IMG/VR virus record: IMGVR_UViG_3300031554_000004
Location: 1 to 35,301 of that record
Direction: 5' to 3' (one strand)
DNA length: 35,301 nucleotides
DNA from: a virus
Below the pieces are notes generated by a model. The model was given only the letters and a program-made list of their open reading frames with translations, searched no databases and was not told the origin of the DNA. How positions within the stretch are numbered: position 1 is the stretch's first letter; every line of letters starts with the position of its first letter. The translations under genes and the position numbers were made by a program. This document shows, one piece after another, positions 7,368 to 13,189 of this stretch.

Positions 7368-7833
7368 AGCCACGGCAAAAACCGGGCTGGCAGGCCGCAT
7401 ACGGGCCGAATTGAAAACGTGGACGAGGCCGGGATCCCGGTCGAGGCTGTGCAGGAATTTCGGTATGGAGCACGGGCAGGCGCGGCACGTTATGAATCGC
7501 GCCCTAAAGGACTTCGAGGCGCGCGGGGAGATTGCCCGGACGCCTTCCGGCCTCATCAAATATAACCACGCCTGGAGACGGTCGGACAAATCGCCGCTGA
7601 AAGATAAGATCCTCCGCGCAATGTATGTGCAGGCTACCGAGTTTTCTTCCACGGATATCAGGAGGCTCGTGGCCGACGCTGAAAAGAGCCATGTGGAGAA
7701 GACCATCCGGAGGCTGCTGGCAGATGGGCATCTTCACAGGGTGGGCCGCAGGCTGTGCGCCCACGGGATCGGCGCCGAATGGCTCTATAATATTTCGGAC
7801 AGGGTGAGTTTCCGGATCCATGTGATGAGGTGA
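7342..7833 (+). CDS. Winged-helix DNA-binding protein, early
   Basis: The frame gives 163 residues from TTG 7342, overlapping the 3' end of the B gene by 26 bp; a later start is possible. Two winged-helix-like segments are visible: about 15-75 (GMEHGQARHVMNRALKDFEA) and about 85-145 (FSSTDIRRLVADAEKSHVEK, RRLLADGHLHRVGRR). This suggests a double wHTH DNA-binding protein. No family name can be given. It follows B and precedes GemA in one tightly packed operon. Confidence 0.7.
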   Translation: MLTKTRKNKATAKTGLAGRIRAELKTWTRPGSRSRLCRNFGMEHGQARHVMNRALKDFEARGEIARTPSGLIKYNHAWRRSDKSPLKDKILRAMYVQATEFSSTDIRRLVADAEKSHVEKTIRRLLADGHLHRVGRRLCAHGIGAEWLYNISDRVSFRIHVMR

Positions 7834-7837
7834 TAAA

Positions 7838-8293
7838 TTGTCGCAAAATTCATTTCAGAGAGACAGGCGGGCATTGCTTGCCAAGGTGCATATCGCGAAA
7901 AAGGATTTGTGCCTGGACGACGCGCTCTACCGGGATATCCTGAAGACGGAGTTCGGTGTGGATTCCGCGAAGAGGTTGAGCAATCGCGAGCTCGAGCAGC
8001 TTGTTGTCCGCTTTGAAACCAAGGGTTGGCGGGCCAAAAGCGGCAGCAGGACACAGATCGAGGCGCTCAAGGAACGGATAGGCCAGGAACTTTTGCACTC
8101 GCAATTCACCGAGCGCCGGCTCAGGGGCCTGGTGCGCAAAATTTGCAGGGTGGACGATTTGCGGTTTTGCCATAACGCCCGGCTCCTCAAACGGCTGTTG
8201 GTGGTAATAAGGAGGATCAAAGATGAATACGATCTCAAAGACAGAGGCTATGAGCCGCCTGCTGGCAATCCTGACCCGGCATATCGGGATTGA
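7838..8293 (+). CDS. gemA: GemA / Mu gp16-like protein (DUF1018)
   Basis: The protein has 151 residues and starts at TTG 7838. The N-terminus has the pattern of the GemA family (PF06252): RRALLAKVHIAKKDLCLDD, YRDILKTEFGVDSAKRLS and ELEQLV. In Mu, GemA changes host gene expression and DNA supercoiling, and is made early. The C-terminal part (RLRGLVRKICRVDDLRF) also fits the family. The end overlaps the next gene by about 70 bp in another frame. Confidence 0.85.
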   Translation: MSQNSFQRDRRALLAKVHIAKKDLCLDDALYRDILKTEFGVDSAKRLSNRELEQLVVRFETKGWRAKSGSRTQIEALKERIGQELLHSQFTERRLRGLVRKICRVDDLRFCHNARLLKRLLVVIRRIKDEYDLKDRGYEPPAGNPDPAYRD

Positions 8294-8630
8294 GAAGGCA
8301 ATCGGCATGGGCGAGCTGTACACACGCGTGTACGGCAAACCCTGGCTGCACCGGATCAATGACACCCGTGATTTGCGGCATGTCATAACGGAGCTGCGAA
8401 ACAAGGGCGTGCTCATCGGGGAGACCAGGAGCCAGACAGGGGGCGGGTATTACCTGGCCAGGAGTGCCCATGAGCTAAAAATGTTTTTCGACCGGCGCAA
8501 ACATGAGGCGGTGAAAAAACTGGCCATGATCGCCAGGATGCAAAATATCGGGCTGGCCGAGCTTTTAGGCCAGATGCAGCTTAATCTCAAGGAAGGCATA
8601 GAACATGGAAATCCAGGACCTGAAGAATAG
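8223..8630 (+). CDS. Early phage protein with winged-helix features
   Basis: This 135-residue protein starts at ATG 8223 after AGGAGG. The segment LRHVITELRNKGVLIGETRS followed by GGGYYLARSAHEL has the shape of a recognition helix and wing. The C-terminus is helical. Similar proteins lie beside GemA and Gam in other Mu-like prophages. Its exact role is unknown. It overlaps both the gemA 3' end and the Gam 5' end. Confidence 0.75.
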   Translation: MNTISKTEAMSRLLAILTRHIGIEKAIGMGELYTRVYGKPWLHRINDTRDLRHVITELRNKGVLIGETRSQTGGGYYLARSAHELKMFFDRRKHEAVKKLAMIARMQNIGLAELLGQMQLNLKEGIEHGNPGPEE

Positions 8631-9066
8631 CGCGGATGCCAAGCTCGCGGATATCGCCACTTTCACTGGCGAGCTGGCGCGGATACAGGCCGCGGCCGAG
8701 GAAGAGATCGCCAGGATACGCGAATCGCTCGCTCCCGGGGTGCACTATTACCAGGATGCCATCGCGGTCATCGAAAAAGAGCTGGTCGCGCTCATGAAGC
8801 AAAATAAGGCAATTCTATTCGACGGCATCGACCAGGTGGCGCTTGAAAACGGCATCTTGCTTTACGGCAGGGAACCGAAGGTGACGATACCGAAGGACGC
8901 CGTGGATAGGATCGAGGCCCAGGGATGGGAGGACGGGCTCAAAAGATCCGTCAAGGTCGACCGGGAGATAATCGGCAAATGGCCGGCAGAGCGCCTGGCA
9001 ATGATCGGGGCAGTCCGGAAGGAGAAAGAGACGTATACCTACGAGCTGACGGCTGAAAGGGATTAA
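8605..9066 (+). CDS. gam: Gam-like host-nuclease inhibitor
   Basis: The protein has 153 residues and belongs to the Mu Gam family (PF07352). These proteins resemble Ku, coat double-stranded DNA ends as dimers and block host exonucleases. A long N-terminal helix (about 1-65, rich in Ala and Glu) is followed by the family core ILFDGIDQVALENGILLYGR and KVDREIIGKWPAERLAMIGA with VRKEKE. Length and order agree with the family. It begins inside the previous gene's 3' end with AAGGCATAGAAC as a weak ribosome binding site. Confidence 0.9.
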   Translation: MEIQDLKNSADAKLADIATFTGELARIQAAAEEEIARIRESLAPGVHYYQDAIAVIEKELVALMKQNKAILFDGIDQVALENGILLYGREPKVTIPKDAVDRIEAQGWEDGLKRSVKVDREIIGKWPAERLAMIGAVRKEKETYTYELTAERD

Positions 9067-9071
9067 AGGGC

Positions 9072-9344
9072 ATGGAGCTGACCAAGCATTTTAAGGACAG
9101 GTGGCGGGATCATTTCGGGGCGGAACCGCCCTCCCCGTACCGCGTAATGAGGATCATCAGCCAGTCCATATGGCTGCAAAAGGGTCGGCTGCTGATGGAG
9201 CCGGACGGGACGCAATACAAGCTGCTATCCACGTACTGGCATCCGGGCATGGGCGTGGTCATTAAGGTAGACAGGCTGTCCGACCCGCCCCAGGTGGTGA
9301 CGCTGATAACGGGGAAGTCGAAGGGGAAAGGAAGTAAGAATTGA
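9072..9344 (+). CDS. Hypothetical small basic protein
   Basis: This 90-residue protein has alternating hydrophobic strands (QYKLLSTYWHPGMGVVIKVD) and a basic Lys-rich tail. The overall pattern (a helix, then three or four strands) is like small RelE/BrnT-type folds, but no catalytic signature is visible and no family is claimed. ATG 9072 has AAAGG upstream. Its stop codon lies in an AATTG-type repeat. Confidence 0.65.
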   Translation: MELTKHFKDRWRDHFGAEPPSPYRVMRIISQSIWLQKGRLLMEPDGTQYKLLSTYWHPGMGVVIKVDRLSDPPQVVTLITGKSKGKGSKN

Positions 9345-9374
9345 ATATTTTCTATTGAAGATTGACGATTGAAA
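9339..9374. repeat. AATTG-type repeat element, gene junction
   Basis: The stretch is a run of AATTGAA / ATTGAAGATTGACGATTG units and fills the gap between two early genes. It covers the stop codon of the gene on its left and ends at the Shine-Dalgarno of the gene on its right. The same family recurs at 9588-9622, 26655-26690 and in the loop of the terminator at 12905-12928. Confidence 0.6.
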
Positions 9375-9385
9375 GGAAGACAACT

Positions 9386-9586
9386 ATGGGGAAAGAACTG
9401 AAATTTTATCTTGATGAATTGACGAGCGATGAGTGCGCGTGTGGGCAGCCCAAAAAAGCGGGGCACTCGTTTTGCTATCGCTGTTACATGCGGCTTCCCG
9501 GTGACATGCGGCGGGATCTGTGGAAGCGCATCGGGGATGGCTACGAGGCGGCTTATGAGGCGGCGGTCAAGTGGCTGGAGCGATGA
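9386..9586 (+). CDS. Small zinc-binding protein
   Basis: This 66-residue protein carries CACGQPKKAGHSFCYRCYMR, a CxC...CxxC arrangement of four cysteines likely to bind zinc, followed by LPGDMRRDLWKRIGDGYEAA. The pattern is familiar from small proteins in the early regions of Mu-like phages; the function is unknown. ATG 9386 follows AAGGAAG and is preferred to an in-frame ATG at 9362 that lies inside the repeat. The stop overlaps the next start (ATGA at 9583). Confidence 0.75.
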   Translation: MGKELKFYLDELTSDECACGQPKKAGHSFCYRCYMRLPGDMRRDLWKRIGDGYEAAYEAAVKWLER

Positions 9587-10224
9587 ACCAATTGTCAATT
9601 GTCAATCGTAAATTTTCAATTGAGCTGCGCGAGCAGCTCCTGGCTGGGCCGGACTATTTCACATGCGAGCGCAATCGCACACGCATGCGGAAAATCGCAT
9701 GCTTGGAACGACAGGAAAAAGGCATTCCGGTGGGAATGCGCCGCAAACGGGAGATCCCGTCGGAATGTATGGATTGTCCTCAGGGGAAAGAAATAAAAGA
9801 GCTTGCCCGTCCCGCTGTGCGGGATGAGGCGGGCGGGGAGTTGAAAGAAATGGACACCGAAAAAAAGACATGCACAAGACCGGGCTGCGATGATCCGGTA
9901 AAGGCAAAGGGCCTCTGTGAGCGGCACTATAATATGGAATACAACAGGCAGCTCTGGGAGAAGAAAAGGGGCCTAAGGGAAAAGATAGAGATCGAGCCGA
10001 GCAAATCCACCACGCATACGGCGGACAAGCCCGCCGCAGAGAAAACCTTGGCTCCTAAAGAGGAAATCGTGCTTGGTGAAGAAGGCCACAGTATTATTAT
10101 GGTGGATTTTGCGGAGTTTCCCGAGCTGTTGGATCAGCTGGAGAAACGGGCGCGGATCGATTTCGGGCCCATCGAGCATCAGGTGCTATATCTGGTGAAA
10201 CGAGGCTTAGAGGAGGGCCTATAA
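9583..10224 (+). CDS. Cys-rich early protein with repeat-derived N-terminus
   Basis: The product has 213 residues from ATG 9583, with GGAG upstream. Its first residues, MNQLSIVNRKFSIE, are read from an AATTG-type repeat. Two cysteine groups follow: one with CERN..., CLERQ and CMDC (about 26-62), and CTRPGCDDPVKAKGLCERHY (about 96-115), a CxxxxC...CxxH zinc pattern. Between them LARPAVRDEAGGEL is read from a GC-rich palindrome at 9805-9834. The C-terminus (about 165-213) is a compact helical region with acidic ends. The function is unknown; zinc-dependent nucleic-acid binding is possible. Confidence 0.7.
   Translation: MNQLSIVNRKFSIELREQLLAGPDYFTCERNRTRMRKIACLERQEKGIPVGMRRKREIPSECMDCPQGKEIKELARPAVRDEAGGELKEMDTEKKTCTRPGCDDPVKAKGLCERHYNMEYNRQLWEKKRGLREKIEIEPSKSTTHTADKPAAEKTLAPKEEIVLGEEGHSIIMVDFAEFPELLDQLEKRARIDFGPIEHQVLYLVKRGLEEGL
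9588..9622. repeat. AATTG-type repeat read as protein N-terminus
   Basis: CCAATTGTCAATTGTCAATC and the reverse-oriented AAATTTTCAATTG are tandem and inverted copies of the AATTG unit. They lie within codons 2-14 of the gene at 9583 in an open frame. Confidence 0.65.
9805..9834. repeat. GC-rich palindrome inside a gene
   Basis: GCCCGTCCCGC and GCGGGATGAGGCGGGC form nested inverted repeats around a TGT loop. The core CCCGTCCCGCTG...GCGGGAT recurs in the leader RNA hairpin at 12852-12873. It lies in frame within the coding sequence at 9583-10224. Confidence 0.6.
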
Positions 10225-10370
10225 TGGCGGATAATGACAAGCCCTTCTGGTGTTACGTTTGGCGTCAGCAGGTCTTTCCGGATCTGTGCATGCACCGCTA
10301 TAAAAAGGGCATGAAGAAATGCGAGGGCTGCCGGAAGGGCAAAGAGCTGCTTGAAGAAAAGATTAAATAA
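10224..10370 (+). CDS. Very small Cys-rich protein (48 residues)
   Basis: A short gene is seen directly: ATG 10224, TAA 10368-10370, with AGGAGGG ahead of the start and the start overlapping the previous stop. The product MADNDKPFWCYVWRQQVFPD continues with LCMHRYKKGMKKCEGCRKGK. Four cysteines (10, 22, 33, 36), with CEGC at the end, suggest a single zinc site. It is basic and probably binds nucleic acid or protein; no family is recognised. Confidence 0.7.
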   Translation: MADNDKPFWCYVWRQQVFPDLCMHRYKKGMKKCEGCRKGKELLEEKIK

Positions 10371-10404
10371 TTAAAGCAAGAAGCCAGGGAGCTGGGAGGC
10401 GAAG

Positions 10405-11319
10405 ATGCCGACAAAAATCGAATGGTGTGAAGAATCCTGGAATCCCGTTACCGGTTGCTCACCGGTTTCGGAAGGCTGCGAGCACTGTTATGCTCGCCGT
10501 ATGGCCCAGCGCCTCAGAGGCCGGTACGGATATCCCCAGGATGATCCATTCAGGGTGACATTCCATCCTGATCGACTTAACAAGCCATTAAAATGGAAAA
10601 AGCCCCGGATGATCTTTGTGTGCAGCATGGGGGATCTTTGGCATAAAGACATTGATTGGCCGATAATAGATAAAATTTTTTGGTCAATGTGCGGAGCCCC
10701 GCAGCACACCTATCTAATCTTAACAAAGAGGATTGAGGCGGCATGGTACTATTTTCATTCTCCTATTTATAAACAGCCAAATCTTTCGAGAGCAACACTC
10801 CTTACAGATAACGTCTGGCTCGGGGTCACTGCCGAAAACCAACCACGGTTTGATGAACGCTGGTCTATCTTGGCTCAGATCCCTGCGGCGAAACGGTTTG
10901 TCAGCATAGAGCCGATGCTGGGGCCGGTGGATTTATCTGAATGGCTTTGGCAACAATGCACTGTTTGCTGGGGTCCAGGTGAAGATGATTGGGGTTATGA
11001 TGTTGAGCCACGAGAGGATGGCTTAGATTGGATTATCAGCGGTGGCGAATCCGGCCCCGGCGCGCGCCCCATGCATCCGGACTGGGTGCGATCGGTCAGG
11101 GATCAATGCCAGGAGGTGGAAGTACCGTTTTTCTTCAAGCAGTGGGGGGAGTGGAGCCCACATTTAAAACGGTTTGGGGGCGGTATATTCCTCAAACCAG
11201 ATGGAACAATGACCTGTCAAGGTGATTATTGGGATGGCCAAGCAGCAGCAATGAATCGTGTCGGTAAAAAAGCGGCCGGCCGTCTGCTTGATGGCCGGGA
11301 ATGGAATGAGAAACCTTAA
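10405..11319 (+). CDS. Phage Gp37/Gp68 family protein (DUF5131)
   Basis: The 304-residue protein matches the DUF5131 (Gp37/Gp68) family: KIEWCEESWNPVTGC, then C25 and C28 in EGCEHCYARRMA, RVTFHPDRLNKPLKWKKP, IFVCSMGDLWH, LILTKR, VWLGVTAENQ, FVSIEPMLGPV, WIISGGESGPGARPM and FFKQWGEW. The family has a radical-SAM-like barrel, and the Cys set C18-x6-C25-x2-C28 is the likely iron-sulfur or metal site. No reaction is established, as far as I know; it is common in phages and in restriction or repair islands. Ribosome binding site GGGAGG precedes ATG 10405. It is a free-standing accessory gene. Confidence 0.9.
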   Translation: MPTKIEWCEESWNPVTGCSPVSEGCEHCYARRMAQRLRGRYGYPQDDPFRVTFHPDRLNKPLKWKKPRMIFVCSMGDLWHKDIDWPIIDKIFWSMCGAPQHTYLILTKRIEAAWYYFHSPIYKQPNLSRATLLTDNVWLGVTAENQPRFDERWSILAQIPAAKRFVSIEPMLGPVDLSEWLWQQCTVCWGPGEDDWGYDVEPREDGLDWIISGGESGPGARPMHPDWVRSVRDQCQEVEVPFFFKQWGEWSPHLKRFGGGIFLKPDGTMTCQGDYWDGQAAAMNRVGKKAAGRLLDGREWNEKP

Positions 11320-11339
11320 ATTAATGGACGGAGGAAGAA

Positions 11340-11684
11340 GTGAAAAGTCATTTTCTGAAAAACTGGCTTGTTCCAATGGGCCTTGGCTCTAGCCTGGGCT
11401 TGGTGCTGATTGGATCGATTCTCAGTTTTGGGCTTTCTGTAAGCACGCATGAAGCAGAAAAGATCCATAATGAGATCCAAGAATTACGCGGCGAGCTCAA
11501 AGCGCGCGGCGAGCTTATCGCTCGGCTGCAGGAAGAAGTTGAGTACGCGAACGCCAAAGCGGACTGGGTACTCAAGAAGATCGACAAGCACCGGATCCTG
11601 ATCCCGGTTTTGAACGGTGATGTGTATAAAATCGTGGAGATTGAATATGAGAATCCAGAAGAAAATGAGCGCCAACAGGATTGA
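11340..11684 (+). CDS. Membrane-anchored coiled-coil protein
   Basis: The 114-residue product starts at GTG 11340 after GGAGGAAG. Residues about 10-33 (VPMGLGSSLGLVLIGSILSF) form one transmembrane helix or uncleaved signal anchor. Residues 38-80 are a heptad-patterned coiled coil (IHNEIQELRGELKARGELIA). This shape resembles phage i-spanins (Rz), but the endolysin and holin lie more than 1.5 kb away, past the leader RNA, so the role stays open. It is not called as a spanin. Confidence 0.65.
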   Translation: MKSHFLKNWLVPMGLGSSLGLVLIGSILSFGLSVSTHEAEKIHNEIQELRGELKARGELIARLQEEVEYANAKADWVLKKIDKHRILIPVLNGDVYKIVEIEYENPEENERQQD

Positions 11685-11726
11685 TTCCATCATGGCCCTG
11701 ATCGTTGCCTGTGCCGGGGGTGAGCA

Positions 11727-12281
11727 ATGCAATTGATCTGTCCGAAATGCGGAAGCCGCTTTGATTTGGAACAGGCCGTCAGTGAATTGGAACAAGCGGA
11801 AACGCACGATATTGCAGCAAAATTCGGCGTACATTGGCGACTGGTCTATGAGTATTCGGAGTGTTTCAGACAAAGCGAGTTCGGCAATGTTTCATTAACG
11901 AAGCGCCTCAGAATTTTAAAGCATACCGCCCGGCTCCTGGAAATATTTACGTTTAGGTATAAGGGCAAGCAGTACCGCACGTCAAAGCCGGAGATAATCG
12001 GGGCCATGACCGACATCTGCAATATGCAGAAATGGGGCTTCATGAACCACGGTTATCTGTTTGCGATCCTTTCTAAGTCCGGGGAGCGGCTGAGCGCCGA
12101 GGGGCTGACCGCGGATGAAGAGGCGGAAAGAGAAACCCGCCGTCGCCAAGGCTATGGCGGGCAGGGGCGACCTGTCCACCGAAGCCTTGGCGAAGGTGGA
12201 AAGGAGGATATAGGGCTTGACGAGGCCCTTGAGAAGCATCCGGAGCTCAAGGATGCTTTGAATAAATTCGGAAAGGAGTAG
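11727..12281 (+). CDS. Zinc-ribbon protein with an in-frame palindromic element
   Basis: The 184-residue protein starts MQLICPKCGSRFDLEQAVSE; the CPKC pair suggests half of a zinc ribbon, though the second pair is not obvious. Residues 25-125 look helical with a possible helix-turn-helix (HDIAAKFGVHWRLVYEYSEC). Residues about 138-159 (RRRQGYGGQGRPVHRSLGEG) are read from a palindromic repeat at 12138-12201, with acidic flanks that look like the original protein. It is the last gene before the integron cassette and late leader, a place where late regulators often lie; a regulatory role is inferred only. Confidence 0.72.
   Translation: MQLICPKCGSRFDLEQAVSELEQAETHDIAAKFGVHWRLVYEYSECFRQSEFGNVSLTKRLRILKHTARLLEIFTFRYKGKQYRTSKPEIIGAMTDICNMQKWGFMNHGYLFAILSKSGERLSAEGLTADEEAERETRRRQGYGGQGRPVHRSLGEGGKEDIGLDEALEKHPELKDALNKFGKE
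12138..12201 (+). repeat. RPE-like palindromic element in frame
   Basis: TCGCCAAGGCT (12143-12153) and AGCCTTGGCGA (12183-12193) are an exact 11-bp inverted repeat inside a longer element that also holds CTATGGCGG and ACCTGTCCACC. A second, diverged copy lies in the opposite orientation between genes at 22523-22575. Here the element keeps the reading frame open and adds about 21 residues. Confidence 0.75.
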
Positions 12282-12309
12282 CTGGAAAATTTTCGAGGTA
12301 TTACCGCTG

Positions 12310-12620
12310 TTAGGTGACCTATGAAAAAAGCATTTGGATTTGAGCGAGAAGCTGAGTCTATATCACTTGATAAGGATAGGCGATTTTGTTTAGATCTCAT
12401 GGCATGGCTTTTGATGGATGGGCATGGCACAATGTACGATTATTATGAAGTCATGGCCGGGAGATTACCATGTCCTGCGCGGGATACCTGCCATCGATAT
12501 TTGAAGGCAAGGGTTGCTGGGAAGAAGTTTATATGGGAAGGACAAATGTCTTTCCGCTTTGCAAAATCACCTAACAAGAGCATCCATTCGACCTGCTCCG
12601 CAGGCGACTGATGCTAGGCG
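12310..12620 (+). mobile_element. Orphan integron gene cassette
   Basis: The 311-bp segment has the full anatomy of an integron cassette. The left boundary is G^TTAGGT (12309-12315, matches GTTRRRY). One gene begins 11 bp in. An attC lies at the 3' end, beginning with ACCTAAC at 12569-12575, the exact complement of GTTAGGT, as expected for the R'' and R' boxes of the same circular cassette. The right boundary is G^TTATGT at 12620/12621. No integrase or second cassette is seen in the window, so it most likely entered at a secondary G^TT site. Confidence 0.82.
12321..12611 (+). CDS. Integron cassette protein, function unknown
   Basis: The product has 96 residues and no recognised family. The first 75 look like a small mixed alpha/beta domain (CLDLMAWLLMDGHGTMYDYY, CPARDTCHRYLKARVAGKKF). 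The last 14 (PNKSIHSTCSAGD region) are read from the attC, whose TGA ends the frame. The start lies 11 bp from the cassette edge with AGGTGA as ribosome binding site, typical of cassette genes that use an outside promoter. Its codon use is more AT-rich than its neighbours. It should be transcribed with the early phage genes. Confidence 0.75.
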   Translation: MKKAFGFEREAESISLDKDRRFCLDLMAWLLMDGHGTMYDYYEVMAGRLPCPARDTCHRYLKARVAGKKFIWEGQMSFRFAKSPNKSIHSTCSAGD

Positions 12621-12626
12621 TTATGT
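12569..12626 (+). repeat. attC recombination site
   Basis: From outside in: R'' ACCTAAC (12569-12575); L'' AGCATC (12579-12584) pairing with L' GATGCT (12610-12615); TCG/CGA (12588-12590, 12605-12607) with an unpaired A at 12591; CCTGC/GCAGG around a TCC loop (12592-12604); and R' beginning at G12620. Size (58 bp), unpaired spacer, extrahelical base and boxes all fit attC. Confidence 0.85.
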
Positions 12627-12722
12627 GCTTGGTGGCTCCAACTGGGGAAGCAGGGTTCCTCGAAAGCTTTGCAGCAGCTGGAGGGCCTACTATGCCGGTT
12701 CGAATCCGGCCCAAGCACACCA
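12625..12722 (+). tRNA. tRNA-like gene, class II size, anticodon unclear
   Basis: The 98-nt sequence has an 8-bp acceptor stem (GTGCTTGG with CCAAGCAC), a discriminator A with encoded CCA, a perfect T arm (GCCGG, TTCGAAT loop, CCGGC at 12694-12710) and a D-arm-like GCT/AGC of 3 bp with a GG in its loop. Total length and the 8+5 acceptor/T geometry recall tRNA-Sec or Ser-type class II tRNAs. The anticodon region is poor. The best stem (GGGTT/AGCTT, three G-U pairs) gives loop CCTCGAA without U33; CTCGAAA would read CGA (Ser) but its stem does not pair; TTGCAGC on an AGCT/AGCT stem would read GCA (Cys) but leaves an overlong D region. It may be a decayed tRNA, an unusual tRNA or a tRNA mimic. 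Confidence 0.5.
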
Positions 12723-12747
12723 CATAATAAGCCGGCTAAAAAAGTGC

Positions 12748-12776
12748 TTGACATGTTACAGCAACGCCTGTAGCGT
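12748..12776 (+). promoter_or_regulatory. Promoter of the late leader
   Basis: TTGACA at 12748-12753 and TAGCGT at 12771-12776 are 17 bp apart. A TACAG/CTGTA inverted repeat (12757-12761, 12768-12772) lies between them, which could be an activator or repressor site as in Mu middle and late promoters. The weak -10 suggests help from a factor. Confidence 0.5.
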
Positions 12777-12782
12777 GTAAAA

Positions 12783-12945
12783 TACAATTAAAACGTTATC
12801 CGCTGCAGAACAGAGTGGCGGATCAGGGGTTGACGGAGCCTGATCCAGAGTCCCGTCCCGCTGGAAGCGGGATCGTGGCATAACGGCTAACCAAAGCCCG
12901 GCGATTCGATTTTCAATCGAAGATTGAAGTGTCGGGCTTTTTTTT
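12783..12945 (+). ncRNA. Structured leader RNA ahead of the lysis genes
   Basis: The interval from the expected start to the terminator is about 165 nt with no gene. It can form ATCCGC/GCGGAT (12798-12803, 12818-12823), GATCAGG/CCTGATC (12821-12827, 12839-12845), TCCCGCT/AGCGGGA (12856-12862, 12866-12872) and the terminator hairpin. The first two share 12821-12823 and exclude each other, so the RNA may switch. Layout and length resemble the lambda pR'-6S RNA-tR' late leader. Whether it is an attenuator, antitermination site or free small RNA is not known. Confidence 0.5.
12893..12945 (+). terminator. Rho-independent terminator before the lysis genes
   Basis: AAAGCCCGGC (12893-12902) pairs with GTCGGGCTTT (12931-12940) over 10 bp with one G-U, and eight T's run from 12938 to 12945. 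The loop carries its own 7-bp hairpin, TTCGATT/AATCGAA at 12905-12921, made of AATTG-type repeat sequence. Confidence 0.88.
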
Positions 12946-12957
12946 GAGGCGAATGAG

Positions 12958-13116
12958 ATGCCGGAAAAGAACGAAGAAACCAAGGCGATGCAACGGATTG
13001 TCGTTAAACCGCGGGGGCAAGCGGGGTGTTTATATATTATGAATCTGCCTCTTATGAAGAACGGGCGGATAATCGCAGATCCGTGGCCGGTGCCCGTATG
13101 GGTGAGCTTTAACTAG
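12958..13116 (+). CDS. Very small protein (52 residues), unknown
   Basis: ATG 12958 to TAG 13114-13116, seen directly. GAGGCGAATGAG precedes the start. The product begins MPEKNEETKAMQRIVVKPRG and ends in DPWPVPVWVSFN; the middle (GCLYIMNLPLMKNGRIIADP) is hydrophobic enough to form strands. No family is recognised. It is the first gene after the terminator and ends before a repeat cluster. Confidence 0.55.
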   Translation: MPEKNEETKAMQRIVVKPRGQAGCLYIMNLPLMKNGRIIADPWPVPVWVSFN

Positions 13117-13125
13117 AAAGAGGTT

Positions 13126-13172
13126 TCAAGGTTCAAGGTTCAGGGTTCAGAGGTTAGAACCTTGAACAGGGA
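13126..13172. repeat. GGTTCA-type palindromic repeat
   Basis: Tandem 7-mers of the GGTTCAA/GGTTCAG type (13129-13152) are followed by the inverse arm GAACCTTGAAC (13157-13167). It sits in the gap before the endolysin gene. The family recurs at 23514-23584 and 29932-30015. Confidence 0.7.
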
Positions 13173-13189
13173 AGCGGGGAGATGGAATA

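Noticed and set aside
6600-7706. Long minus-strand frame opposite the ATPase gene
   Set aside because: Antisense shadow of a clear MuB-like gene and its neighbour.
11647-11736. 29-codon frame with an LIVAC stretch after the coiled-coil gene, considered as an Rz1-like lipoprotein
   Set aside because: Too short after the cysteine, no ribosome binding site, and too far from the lysis genes.
12721-12799. Possible second attC after the tRNA-like gene (ACATAAT ... GTTATCC)
   Set aside because: R'' box has one mismatch and the inner L boxes do not pair.
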